The position numbers and the translations under genes were made by a program. Below are positions 8,673 through 17,839 of a stretch of DNA of 64,000 nt, in pieces. Positions within the stretch are counted from its first letter, which is position 1, and every line of letters starts with the position of its first letter. Source of the stretch: Bradyrhizobium sp. Ec3.3 (GTDB lineage: Bacteria; Pseudomonadota; Alphaproteobacteria; Rhizobiales; Xanthobacteraceae); the NCBI RefSeq assembly GCF_000472925.1, contig NZ_AXAS01000002.1, positions 310,001 through 374,000 of the forward strand. Reading direction: 5' to 3'. The notes under the pieces were generated by a model. It saw only the letters and a list, made by a program, of their open reading frames with translations, did not search any database and was not told the DNA's origin.

Positions 8673-11600
8673 TTACCGCAGCCGGTCGAGCAACGTCTTT
8701 GCTTGCCTTAGATCCTGCGTTTCAAGTCCCTCGCTGAACCCGGCGTAGATGGGGGCGAGCAGGTCAAGCGCCTCCTCGCGCCTGCCCTGATCGATCCACA
8801 AGGCGGCAAGGTCTACTGCAACTCGAATTTCGAGGGCCTTGGCGTGTTGGCTTCTTGCAATCGTCAAACCATGATCGAGGATCGATTGCGCCTCGGCGCC
8901 GGCCTGCGGAACGCCATGGAGGAGCAACGCGCGCGCCTTCAGTCGGTAGAGCTCGGCCTCAAATATCCGTTCGCTGTTGCGGCTGGTTGTAGCGAGGCCC
9001 TGTTCGATCAGCTCCAGCGTAGCTTCGTATTGATGGCTCGACAACAGGGCCGGACTCAGGAGCACGTATAGTGCAGTGATGCCGAGCTGATAGCCCGCGC
9101 TGCGATATTCGTTCATCGCAGTCCGGATTTCCGCGAGCGCAGCGGACGACGGATCAAGAAAGCTGGCACTTATCCCCCGGACGGCGCGCGCCAATCCTCG
9201 CCATTGCCGGAATCCGTGCTCCTCTGACAAGGCGAGACAGCGTTCGGCATAGCGGTGCGTGGCGAGGAACTCGCCCCGCAGAGCGTGGAGAATGGACGCA
9301 TAGTAACATGCATAGGCCTGCGAATGCGGATGACTGGTGTCGTCGGCACGCTGAATGGCGGCATTGAGACGTGCAACTGCGGTATCGGCGCGGCCCAGCA
9401 GCCAGAGCGCCCATGACATCAGGGCAAGGTCGGCCACGCCCGCGTCCTGGCCGGCGGCACGCGCCGCCAATCTGTCCTGCTCGCTGCTCGCCTCGAATGC
9501 TTCGTAGGCCCGTTCGATCACGTCGTGGGCGCCCGTGAGATGTCCCATGAAAAGGCGAATCATTCCTTGCCCGCGCATCGCGTTGAGCAACGTTGGTCGA
9601 TCGCCGCGGGCCATCGCGAGATCGAGCAGCGCTGAGATCATTTCCTCGGCGACCGGCAACTCACCACGAATGACGCTCGCAGTGGTCAACCAAAACATGA
9701 TTTGTAGTTGCTCGGGCGGATCTCCGAGGCGCTGGCACAGTTCGCGCGCGCGAGCGAAGGTCGCCACCGCATGTGGCGAGGCCGGCCCCTCGGTAGCGAT
9801 CAGGCACGGTCCCAGCGCGAATTGGAAATCGAGCTCCCGTCTGTCCCTCTGTGCGCTGTCGGCCAAATGGGTCGAGACCTCGATGCCTTTCCGCAAGTGT
9901 GCGATGGCTTCGAGGTTGGCGGAGCGCATGGCCGCCTTCTTGCCCGCCTGAAGCCAATATCCTCCTGCCTTTTCGAACAGTCCCGCCTCCGTAAGGTGGA
10001 GTGCGAGAGTCTCGGGTTGTGTCTCCACAATTTCCGGGAACCGTTCTTCGAAGACGCCTGCTATGGTGGCATGCAGCGCTGCGCGTCGGCTCTTCAGAAG
10101 CCCCGCTTCGGCCGCGTCCCGCACGAGCGCATGCTTGAAGGTATAGACCGCACGAGGTATCTCGCCCCGGCAGAATATCAATTCCGCCCGAACCAACGTG
10201 GCAAGCGCCTCCTCAAGCCTTTGTGTTGGCAGCCCGGCAACAGCGCTCAGCAGTTCGTAAGAGAACTCGCGTCCTACGACTGCGCCGATCTGAGCCACGT
10301 CCTTCACTGGGGCCAATCGGTCGAGTCTGGCCATCAGCGATGCGTTCAATGTCGTTGGAATCGCCATCGAGGGTAGCGGACGGCTGAGCATGTAGTGGTC
10401 GTCCCGCTCCTGCAACAGCCCGGTTTCGAGCACGGCCTTCGTCAGTTCCTCGACGAACAGTGGCACACCGTCGGTACGGGCGAGGATCTGGTCCATGACC
10501 TCCTCCGGGAGCGTCTTGCCGGCAGTGATGCGCTCGACCAATGCCGCCCCGTTGCGCCGATTCAGTCGTGTGAGCGAAACCGTCGTCACGTGCGCATGAC
10601 CAGGCCATGGCGGCGTAAACTCTGGTCTCGCGGTGATGAGCAGCAGCACTCGAAGTCGCGGCACTCTCTCCAGTGTAACCGTAAGCAGCTCCAGCGAGGT
10701 CGGGTCCGCCCAATGGGCATCCTCGAAGATGAGGAACACTGGCTGCCGCGCCGCCAATGCCTCGAGCTGAGCCAAGAACGCCGCCAGCGTCATTTCCTTG
10801 CGTTTCTGCGGACTCAGTTCGGGCAGGCGATAGCGGTCACTGATCGGCAGCGACAGAAGGTTGGCCAGAGCCGGCACCACGCGGTCTACGTCAGCGCCAG
10901 ACCGCAAGAGCAGAGCTTCAAGCTTGGCGAACTTTTCCGTCGGAGTCTCGCCTCGCTCGAATCGGGTGGCACGCTCGAGGTTGGCGATTAGTGGATACAG
11001 CGCACTGTTGGTGTGGTGCGCCGAGCAGAAATGGCGCACCGTGATGTGTGGTTCGGCCCGGAGTCGCTCTTGAAGCGCCAGCGCGATGTGCGACTTACCA
11101 ATACCTGGCTCTCCAGTTAGAACCACCACGCAGCCTTCGCCTGACGCGGCATGCTGCCAGCGCCGCAACAGCATCTCGATCTCCTCGTTACGCCCAATGA
11201 GCGGTGTCAATCGAGTCTTGCGTTGCGCCTCGAAACGGCTTTCCACACCGCTTATCCCGAGCACCTGCCAGGCCGGTATCGGCTCCGCCCAACCCTTGAG
11301 CGCGATAGAGCCGAGATCGCCGTATTCGAAGTATCCGGCGGTGAGCTGGTGCGTACTCTCGGAAATCAGCACCATACCGGGCTCGGCGAACTGCTGCAGG
11401 CGAGCAGCCAGGTTCGGTGTTTCCCCAATGACCGCCTGCTCCTTGGCGGAGCCTTCGCCGGTCAGATCGCCCACGACTACCATGCCGGTGGCGATCCCAA
11501 CGCGGACCTGTAGCTTGGCGCCGAAATCTATCCGGAGGTTGGCTACGGCATCGACCAGCGCCAACCCCGCGCGTGTCGCCTGCTCGGCATCGTCCTCGTG

Positions 11601-12032
11601 CGCCTGGGGGTAGCCGAAATAGGCAAGCACGCCATCCCCCATGTACCGCGCGATGATGCCCTCATTCCGCGCGACGATCTCCGCGATGCAGTCGTGATAG
11701 GCGCCGATTACCGAGCGTAAGTCCTCTGGATCCAGTCGGGCAGCAAGCGCCGACGAGTCCACCAGATCGCAAAACATGACCGTGAGTTGGCGCCGCTCGG
11801 CGCTGTCCCGCGGCGCTGGTTTGGCGCTCCTTTGGGCCGATACAAGGACTTCACCCTTAAGTTCTGCAATCGCGCGCAGAATCTTTCGCCGGTGACCAAG
11901 CAGGACGCCGAGGTCCTTGAGGTCCTGCTCTGTGAGATCGCTGACGACCGAGAGGTCGATCGCGTGCTCGGCGAAACGCTGGGCGTACTCTCCCAAACCA
12001 ATCGATGCTAGCCACTCTGCAATACCGGTCAT
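8673..12032 (-). CDS. SAM domain - class III nucleotidyl cyclase - AAA ATPase - TPR protein
   Basis: An 1119-residue multidomain protein. Residues 1-60 form a SAM domain (IAEWLASIGLGEYAQRF). Residues about 78-250 form a class III adenylate/guanylate cyclase domain with both metal-binding Asp motifs visible (MFCDLVDSS and YMGDGVLAYFG). Next comes an AAA-type ATPase with P-loop TGEPGIGKS and LIFEDAHWADPTS. The C-terminal half is helical TPR-like repeats. Such proteins are numerous in Bradyrhizobium and are thought to couple cyclic-nucleotide synthesis to ligand or protein sensing. The effector is unknown. It is transcribed after the Usp gene on the same strand. Confidence 0.85.
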   Translation of the reverse strand: MTGIAEWLASIGLGEYAQRFAEHAIDLSVVSDLTEQDLKDLGVLLGHRRKILRAIAELKGEVLVSAQRSAKPAPRDSAERRQLTVMFCDLVDSSALAARLDPEDLRSVIGAYHDCIAEIVARNEGIIARYMGDGVLAYFGYPQAHEDDAEQATRAGLALVDAVANLRIDFGAKLQVRVGIATGMVVVGDLTGEGSAKEQAVIGETPNLAARLQQFAEPGMVLISESTHQLTAGYFEYGDLGSIALKGWAEPIPAWQVLGISGVESRFEAQRKTRLTPLIGRNEEIEMLLRRWQHAASGEGCVVVLTGEPGIGKSHIALALQERLRAEPHITVRHFCSAHHTNSALYPLIANLERATRFERGETPTEKFAKLEALLLRSGADVDRVVPALANLLSLPISDRYRLPELSPQKRKEMTLAAFLAQLEALAARQPVFLIFEDAHWADPTSLELLTVTLERVPRLRVLLLITARPEFTPPWPGHAHVTTVSLTRLNRRNGAALVERITAGKTLPEEVMDQILARTDGVPLFVEELTKAVLETGLLQERDDHYMLSRPLPSMAIPTTLNASLMARLDRLAPVKDVAQIGAVVGREFSYELLSAVAGLPTQRLEEALATLVRAELIFCRGEIPRAVYTFKHALVRDAAEAGLLKSRRAALHATIAGVFEERFPEIVETQPETLALHLTEAGLFEKAGGYWLQAGKKAAMRSANLEAIAHLRKGIEVSTHLADSAQRDRRELDFQFALGPCLIATEGPASPHAVATFARARELCQRLGDPPEQLQIMFWLTTASVIRGELPVAEEMISALLDLAMARGDRPTLLNAMRGQGMIRLFMGHLTGAHDVIERAYEAFEASSEQDRLAARAAGQDAGVADLALMSWALWLLGRADTAVARLNAAIQRADDTSHPHSQAYACYYASILHALRGEFLATHRYAERCLALSEEHGFRQWRGLARAVRGISASFLDPSSAALAEIRTAMNEYRSAGYQLGITALYVLLSPALLSSHQYEATLELIEQGLATTSRNSERIFEAELYRLKARALLLHGVPQAGAEAQSILDHGLTIARSQHAKALEIRVAVDLAALWIDQGRREEALDLLAPIYAGFSEGLETQDLRQAKTLLDRLR

Positions 12033-12061
12033 GGCATACCTACGGCCTGTGCGATACGATG

Positions 12062-12901
12062 CTAATGCGCCAGCAGGACAGGCAAATCCGCGTGCTCCAT
12101 GACATGGCTGGTGGCACCGCCGAATATCATTTGCCGCAACCTGTTGCGGGTGAAGGCTCCCTTTATCAGGAGATCGCAGCCCTGAGCTCTGGCCGCATCG
12201 AGGACCGCCTCGCCGGTGTTGCGATCTCCCAGTTCAACGCTCACCAGTTTGGCGGGAATGTCATTGTACTGCAATTGGCGAACTATCTGGTCCGCGGATG
12301 GGCCTGCCACGTCCTGTCCGCCAATCACCCTCAGCAACGTAACCCTTTCGGCCAAACGAAGCAGCGGCATCGCAAATGCGTTTGCACGAGCCTGTTCGGT
12401 ACTCCCGTTCCAGTGGATCACGATGTTTGTCGCAATGCTTCTCGGCACGTCTGGTGGTGCCAGCAGGACAGGCCTGCCACTCTCGAACAGCGCAGACTCA
12501 ATGACGCGGCGGTGAGGGCCGGCGGCATCCACGTCGGACCGCGGCATTACGATGATGTCGAAAGCACGTCCATAACTTCCGACAAAATCCTCACCTTCAG
12601 GTGCATTATCGAACCAGTCGAAGCATGGCCGATTCGAGCTTGCGGTCGCCTTCGGAACCTCGTGCTTCAACATGAACGCCTCGAATGAACGACGCAGTTC
12701 GGCGATCTCCTCCTCACTCCTCTCATGGTACGAATCCAAGGAGAGGCCGGTAGCCAACTCTGCGACGACATATTGAGGTATGCTGAACCGGAGCGGAAAA
12801 CCTTCGACATAGGCGCCAGTCCGTTGCGCCAGTCGTACCGCGACCTCGAGCGCGGATGTCATCATCGCCATGTTGTAGGTCGGTACTAGAATCGTTTTCA
12901 T
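12062..12901 (-). CDS. Universal stress protein, tandem-domain type
   Basis: A 279-residue protein starting at MKTILVPTYN, with a G-rich ribosome-binding sequence just upstream of 12901. Two Usp folds can be seen. The second ends in IKGAFTRNRLRQMIFGGATSHVM, near the nucleotide-binding G-x2-G-x9-G-S/T pattern but altered (KGAFTRN). The first domain lacks a clear ATP-binding motif. Tandem Usps respond to starvation, low oxygen or redox stress. It is followed 29 bases later by the cyclase gene on the same strand and could be co-transcribed with it. Confidence 0.85.
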   Translation of the reverse strand: MKTILVPTYNMAMMTSALEVAVRLAQRTGAYVEGFPLRFSIPQYVVAELATGLSLDSYHERSEEEIAELRRSFEAFMLKHEVPKATASSNRPCFDWFDNAPEGEDFVGSYGRAFDIIVMPRSDVDAAGPHRRVIESALFESGRPVLLAPPDVPRSIATNIVIHWNGSTEQARANAFAMPLLRLAERVTLLRVIGGQDVAGPSADQIVRQLQYNDIPAKLVSVELGDRNTGEAVLDAARAQGCDLLIKGAFTRNRLRQMIFGGATSHVMEHADLPVLLAH

Positions 12902-13538
12902 TCTCAACCCCCATGCTGGACACAAATCTCAGATGCGGCGCTGCTCATCTCCCAATGCAGTGACTTCCGAATGCTAGCTGTTGCCGAGGCAGACCGTTGG
13001 TGAGGCGCCAGCCATCCAGCACCCGGCGGCTTCTCGACCTCCATTTGGCGCCGCCTCACTTTATGATAGTATTGCCTGACGCGCCATTCGATGTCAGGCT
13101 GGCAAATAACGTCGTCTCTCCAACGGCGATCGCCACCTGCGTCCTTTCATCGTTCACTGGCAATCAAGAACGCACCGGGTGGCATCGCGACGGTCTTCTG
13201 CATCGTCGCGGAGTCTCAGTTTGACCACTACAAGAAGCGGTTGGCTGCTCGCTGCTCCGCTCTGAGAAGAGGCGCGAAAGCAACCATTGCTGATCGTCCA
13301 GTTGGGCCGGACGCAATCATTGTGATCGCTCCTGGCCCCTCGGGCACATCACCGCGTCGGCTGCGAAGACGCTCCAAAGGACGCCCCGTGCCGCCAACCT
13401 CATGTCCGCTGGAAAGCCACGCGTCGCCTGCCCCTACAAACAGAGACGTCGGCAGCGGCCTCCCATCAGGGACGACGCTGTCATCGAACTGTCATCGAAT
13501 ATGCCGAGAGCTGTTGGCTTCGCTATTCGGGACCCACC
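12902..13538. other. Non-coding gap between Usp and decarboxylase genes
   Basis: About 640 bases between divergent genes without a supportable ORF. The long frames that cross it belong to antisense or out-of-frame readings of the decarboxylase gene. No clear promoter, operator or repeat was recognised, and no gene fragment was identified by translation. Confidence 0.5.
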
Positions 13539-15896
13539 ATGGACTATTTCAAGCGCTTCAACTTCCTGTTCGCCGCCCCGGTGTTCGATGCCGACGACCT
13601 CGAGGGCATCCGCTTCAACCAGATCATCGAGGAGATCCAGCGCTCCGGCTTCGAGGTCGTGAGGGCCCGCAAGCTCGAGGATGCCGAGATCGCCGTGCAG
13701 ACAGACGCCGCCATCGGCTGCATGGTGGTCGACTGGGGCAAGAAGGGGCTGGAGGGCAAGACCGCCGCCCTGATCAACCTGATGCGTCGCCGCGGTCTCG
13801 ACTTCCCGATCATCCTCCTGATCCGCCGCAAGCGCTTCGAGGACCTGCCGGTCGAGGTGCTCGACTTTATCGACGGCTACGTCTTCCTGTCCGAGGAGAC
13901 CCCGCCCTTCATCGCCAAGAACCTGATCAGCCGGCTCAAGCAATATGCGGAAACGCTGAAGACGCCGTTCTTCGGCGCGCTGGTCGACTATGCCGAGGAA
14001 GGCAACCAGCTCTGGACCTGCCCCGGCCACAATGGCGGCATGTTCTATAGCCGCAGCCCGATCGGCCGTGTCTTCGTCGAGCATCTCGGCGAGTCCGTAT
14101 TTCGCGACGACCTCGACAATTCCGTGCTCGATCTCGGCGATCTCCTCACCCACGAAGGACCGGCGCTGAAAGCGCAGAAGGAAGCCGCCCAAATCTTCGG
14201 TGCGGAAAAGACCTATTTCGTGCTCAACGGCACCTCGACCTCCAACAAGGTTGCACTCGGCGCACTCGTCACCGACGGTGACCTCGTGCTGTTCGATCGG
14301 AACAACCACAAGGCTGCCCATCACGGCGCGCTGATGATCAATGGCGGCATCCCTGTCTACGTGCCGACCATCCGCAATGCCTGGGGCCTGATCGGCCCGA
14401 TGCGCTGGGAGGAACTCGACGAGAAGGCCTTGCGCGAGGCGATCCGCAATCATCCGCTGGTCAGCGATCGCGACGCCTGGCGCAGGGAACGGCCGTTCCG
14501 CGTCGCCGTCGTCGAACAATGCACCTATGACGGCACGATCCACAGCGCCGAGATGATCTTGAAGCGCATCGGCCACCTCTGCGACTACATCCTGTTCGAC
14601 GAGGCCTGGGCCGGCTTCATGAAGTTTCATCCGCTCTATGCCGGGCGTTTTGCCATGGGTCTGTCGGGCCTCACGCCAGACGCACCCGGCATCATCGCGA
14701 CGCAGTCGACCCACAAGCAGCTCGCGAGCTTCTCGCAGGCGTCCCAGATCCACATCAGGGACCGCCATATCCGCGGCCAGAAGCGGCGCGTCGAGCACCG
14801 CCGCTTCAACGAAAGCTTTATGCAGCACGCCTCGACTTCGCCGTTCTATCCGCTGTTCGCCTCCCTCGACGTCGGCGCGCAGATGATGAAGGGCCGCTCG
14901 GGCGAGGTGCTGTGGGACGACACGATCCGCCTCGGCATCGAACTGCGCAAGAAGATCCGCGCCATGCGCCGCGAGTTCGAGGAGAAAGAGCAGAACGTCG
15001 AGCGGCGCTGGTTCTTCGAGCCGTTCGTCCCCGATCGCGTTGCCATTCCGGATGTGAGCCGGCCGGGCGCCGCGCATAACGTCGCCTGGGAGACGCTCTC
15101 GACCGACGAGCTTGCCACCAATCCCGCGCTTTGGCAGCTCGGTCCCGACAGCACCTGGCATGGCTTCCCCGGCATGACCGAGGGCTTTGCCATGACCGAC
15201 CCGAACAAGCTGACGCTGCTGACGCCAGGGTTCGATCGCGCCACCGGCACCTATGCCGAACACGGCATCCCCGCCCCCGTCGTCGCGCAATACTTGCGCG
15301 AGAATCGCATCGTTGCCGAGAAGAACGACCTCAACTCCCTGCTCTTCCTGCTGACGCCGGGCGTCGAGGCTAGCAAGGCTGGCACGCTGATCTCGGGGCT
15401 CGTCGCGTTCAAGAAGCTGCACGACGACAATACGCTGCTCGCGGACGCCATCCCCGAATTCTATCAACGACGGCAGGCGCGCTATGCCGGCGTGCGGCTG
15501 CGCGACCTCTGTGCGGAGATGCACCGCTTCTTCCGCAAGGCCGACGTCAGTGCGCTCCAGGCGCGTCAGTTCCTGCCTGAGCACCTCCCGGAGATCGCGC
15601 TGTCGCCGCGCGACGCCGCGCGCTGCCTGATCCGCAACGATGTCGACTATCTGCCGATCGAGGCCATCGCCGGCCGCATCGCGACGACGCCTTTCGTGGT
15701 CTATCCTCCCGGTATCGCCACCATCGTGCCCGGCGAGCGGCTCACGGAACGCGCGAAACCCATGATCGATTATCTCAAGATGTTCGAAACCTGCTTCAAC
15801 ACGTTTCCAGGCTTCGACGTCGAAATCCAGGGTGTCTACAAGGAGGTCGACGCCGCCGGCCGTATCGGGCTCTATACCTACGTGGTGGCCGAGTAG
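13539..15896 (+). CDS. Orn/Lys/Arg decarboxylase, biodegradative PLP type
   Basis: A 785-residue protein in three parts: an N-terminal receiver-like wing domain (1-130), a PLP-dependent fold I core beginning at TPFFGALVDYAEEGNQLWTCPGHNGGMF, and a C-terminal domain. The PLP lysine is Lys393 in STHKQLASFSQ. DEAWAGFMKFHP carries the Asp that contacts the PLP ring nitrogen. It removes CO2 from a basic amino acid to give a polyamine (agmatine, cadaverine or putrescine). Sequence alone does not fix which, although arginine is common for this length. The next gene, an acetyltransferase, starts one base after the stop codon. Confidence 0.9.
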   Translation: MDYFKRFNFLFAAPVFDADDLEGIRFNQIIEEIQRSGFEVVRARKLEDAEIAVQTDAAIGCMVVDWGKKGLEGKTAALINLMRRRGLDFPIILLIRRKRFEDLPVEVLDFIDGYVFLSEETPPFIAKNLISRLKQYAETLKTPFFGALVDYAEEGNQLWTCPGHNGGMFYSRSPIGRVFVEHLGESVFRDDLDNSVLDLGDLLTHEGPALKAQKEAAQIFGAEKTYFVLNGTSTSNKVALGALVTDGDLVLFDRNNHKAAHHGALMINGGIPVYVPTIRNAWGLIGPMRWEELDEKALREAIRNHPLVSDRDAWRRERPFRVAVVEQCTYDGTIHSAEMILKRIGHLCDYILFDEAWAGFMKFHPLYAGRFAMGLSGLTPDAPGIIATQSTHKQLASFSQASQIHIRDRHIRGQKRRVEHRRFNESFMQHASTSPFYPLFASLDVGAQMMKGRSGEVLWDDTIRLGIELRKKIRAMRREFEEKEQNVERRWFFEPFVPDRVAIPDVSRPGAAHNVAWETLSTDELATNPALWQLGPDSTWHGFPGMTEGFAMTDPNKLTLLTPGFDRATGTYAEHGIPAPVVAQYLRENRIVAEKNDLNSLLFLLTPGVEASKAGTLISGLVAFKKLHDDNTLLADAIPEFYQRRQARYAGVRLRDLCAEMHRFFRKADVSALQARQFLPEHLPEIALSPRDAARCLIRNDVDYLPIEAIAGRIATTPFVVYPPGIATIVPGERLTERAKPMIDYLKMFETCFNTFPGFDVEIQGVYKEVDAAGRIGLYTYVVAE

Positions 15897-15897
15897 C

Positions 15898-16476
15898 ATG
15901 AACGAAACCAGTGCAATGCGCACGAACGATGAGCCGGTCCTGGTCCGGCCCTCGCGCGACAGCGACGTCGAGGCGATGCTGGCGATCTACCGCCATCACG
16001 TCCGCCACGGCGTGGCGAAGGACGTCGAGGGCACCGGCGCGCCCGAGCCCGACGATCTGCGCGACCGGCGCAAGAATCTGCGGCAGACGCGCCTCCCCCA
16101 CCTGGTCGCGACCTGGCGCGGCGAGGTGATCGGCTATGCCTATGCCGTGCTGTTTCGCAAGCGCCCGGCCTATCGCTACACCGCCAAGCACTCGATCTAC
16201 GTCCATCACGACCATCTCGGCCGCGGTGTCGGACGCCTGCTGCTTCAGGAGTTGGTCGACGCTTGCGCCGCGGCCGGCTTCCGCCAGATGATCGGCTATA
16301 TCGACGCCGACAATGCGCCTTCACTGGCGCTGCACGAAAAATTCGGCTTTGCCCGGGTCGGGTTGTTGTGCGGGGTCGCCTACCGCCATGGCCGCTGGTC
16401 CGATACCGTCATGGTGCAGCGATCGCTCGGCGCCGGCGCGACTGCGGCGCCGCCTGCGTCCATCCTCAGCCGCTGA
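15898..16476 (+). CDS. GNAT family N-acetyltransferase
   Basis: A 192-residue acetyltransferase of the phosphinothricin/MnaT-like type. The acetyl-CoA loop is visible as HDHLGRGVGRLLLQEL (Q/R-x-x-G-x-G/A pattern). IGYIDADNAPSLALHEKFGFARVGLL is the usual C-terminal signature. The start at 15898 follows the decarboxylase stop by one base, so the two are translationally coupled. The context suggests acetylation of the amine product or of a related amine, but that is inference only. Confidence 0.85.
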   Translation: MNETSAMRTNDEPVLVRPSRDSDVEAMLAIYRHHVRHGVAKDVEGTGAPEPDDLRDRRKNLRQTRLPHLVATWRGEVIGYAYAVLFRKRPAYRYTAKHSIYVHHDHLGRGVGRLLLQELVDACAAAGFRQMIGYIDADNAPSLALHEKFGFARVGLLCGVAYRHGRWSDTVMVQRSLGAGATAAPPASILSR

Positions 16477-16494
16477 ACGCGCCGGACCTCCGCC

Positions 16495-16707
16495 TCAGGA
16501 CGGAAAATCGGCTGCCTTCACATGAATACGATCCGCATGCAGGGACCAGTGATGTAACGCCTGGTCCTTGCAGAATTTCAGCTTGGCCTGCTCGGTCGCT
16601 TCGCGTTCACAGGAAGCGTCGATTTCCAGGGTTCCCTGGCAGACCTCACTCTGCCGGCCGTACTCACCGAGCACGTCCTTCATGAACCTGACGACATAGC
16701 GTGACAT
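16495..16707 (-). CDS. Conserved small hypothetical protein
   Basis: A 70-residue soluble protein (opening MSRYVVRFMKDVLGEYGRQ) with three Cys and a mixed charged composition. A very good Shine-Dalgarno sequence, AGGAGG, stands six bases before the ATG at 16707, which supports it as a real gene. No domain was recognised. It is convergent with the acetyltransferase. Confidence 0.7.
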   Translation of the reverse strand: MSRYVVRFMKDVLGEYGRQSEVCQGTLEIDASCEREATEQAKLKFCKDQALHHWSLHADRIHVKAADFPS

Positions 16708-16826
16708 GGGACCTCCTGCTGCCCCGGCAGCACTCTAATCCTAATTACCCCGAAAGGGGTAAGGAGATTTTGAGAAGGATCAAACTGAGGCCGCTTCCCG
16801 GACCCAATCCCGATCCGTCAGCCGCC

Positions 16827-16876
16827 GCGCCTTATCGTCGCGTGACCCCAAACGTCTTCCGGAAGCGCTCGGCGTA
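16827..16876 (-). pseudogene. Fragment resembling the 3' end of the hydroxyacid dehydrogenase gene
   Basis: This stretch resembles bases 17835-17884, the end of the dehydrogenase gene on the same strand. AAGCGCTCGGCGTA is identical in both, with further matches on each side. It would encode HYAERFRKTFGVT, against RYAERFKQAFGVT in the intact gene. No dehydrogenase body is attached. It abuts the ornithine cyclodeaminase remnant, so it looks like a recombination scar. Confidence 0.5.
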
Positions 16877-17202
16877 ATGCGGCCGGGCACGCATCTGGAC
16901 CTCGTCGGCGGCTACACGCCACAAACCCGCAAGGTTGATGACGAGGCAGCAAAGATATCGCGTGCGTTCGTGGACCGGCGGGAATCCGCCTTTCACGGCG
17001 TTGGTGACATCCTGCAACCGATCGCGAGCGGCGCGATCAGCGAGAAAGACGTCCTCGGAGATCTCTGCGATCTCGCCAGCGGTCGCGTGCAAGGACGCAC
17101 CTCACCGTCCGACATCACCTTCTTCGGAACGCGGGCGGCGGCCATCTCGACCTCATGACTTGCGAGGCCGCGTTCCAGCAGCTCGGCGCAAAGCTGGGGT
17201 AG
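16862..17202 (+). pseudogene. Ornithine cyclodeaminase family remnant, truncated and frameshifted
   Basis: The plus strand encodes the C-terminal third of an ornithine cyclodeaminase/mu-crystallin protein. Visible blocks are RPGTHLDLVGGYTP, FVDRRESAFHGVGDILQPI, GRVQGRTSPSDITFF and, in another frame, NAGGGHLDLMTCEAAFQQLG. The frame breaks near 17124, where one missing base would restore ITFFRNAGGGHLDLM. The stop is at 17200. The N-terminal two thirds, including most of the NAD fold, are absent, so no enzyme can be made. Full-length relatives have about 320 residues. The antisense frame at 16832-17092 is its shadow. Confidence 0.75.
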
Positions 17203-17273
17203 AGGCCCTACCCCGGCGTCGCGCCGGTGGAGGCGGACGAGCGAAGGCTGGCAAGACAGGCCGACATCACCCG

Positions 17274-17723
17274 TCACGTGTCGATGTCGAGGAGCGACTC
17301 TGTCGTTTCCGAGTAGGCCTGAATGACCTTCGCATTGGCAATGAAGCTGTATTTTGCGGTCGTCAACTCGACGAATTCCCCGGCGAGATCGACATTCGGC
17401 GCTGCGACCAGACCATCATGGTTTGCGAAGGGAGCGCCTGGGTCGGATTGGGCGGTGAAGCTCGGCGACACCGTCGATACGGTCGCAACCGTACCGCCCG
17501 GCATCGAGCCGCTCGATTGGGCAACCTGATCGACTCGCAATGGCACATAAGCCGCGGGAAAAGTCGGAGCAATGCCCGAGCTGCCCGCACCGGCCGACGT
17601 GCTCGATCCGCCCGACGCGGGTAACGGGCCGGTCGTGTTAACATTGGCGATGTTGCTCGCGGCCACGCTTACGCGCAAACTCGCCGCAGAAAGTCCGGAT
17701 GTCGCAATCGAAGGTATGCTCAT
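17274..17723 (-). CDS. Orphan flagellar basal-body rod protein, FlgC-like
   Basis: A 149-residue protein with both conserved ends of the rod/hook family: N-terminal MSIPSIATSGLSAASLRVSVAASNIANVNTTG and C-terminal NVDLAGEFVELTTAKYSFIANAKVIQAYSETTESLLDI. The linker is Ser/Gly/Pro-rich. Proteins of this family build the flagellar rod and are exported by the flagellar type III system. No other flagellar gene is in the window, so this is an isolated paralogue. Its role could be minor or lost. An alternative start at 17759 would add 12 residues that do not fit the family. Confidence 0.75.
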   Translation of the reverse strand: MSIPSIATSGLSAASLRVSVAASNIANVNTTGPLPASGGSSTSAGAGSSGIAPTFPAAYVPLRVDQVAQSSGSMPGGTVATVSTVSPSFTAQSDPGAPFANHDGLVAAPNVDLAGEFVELTTAKYSFIANAKVIQAYSETTESLLDIDT

Positions 17724-17839
17724 GAACCCTGATCTACAGGACAAGTCATACGCGTTCATTCACGCCATCGGTAAAATCCGCCGCTTTCTGTTCTCATCCT
17801 CGTAACCAACGATCGGAGCGCAATCAGACTTCGCGCGCC

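Noticed and set aside
13434..15923. 829-residue open frame on the minus strand
   Set aside because: It is the antisense shadow of the Orn/Lys/Arg decarboxylase gene, caused by high-GC third positions; no recognisable fold.
16832..17092. 86-residue minus-strand frame that looked like a small gene
   Set aside because: The plus strand here encodes a clear ornithine cyclodeaminase remnant; only its last residues (the dehydrogenase-tail fragment) are meaningful on the minus strand.
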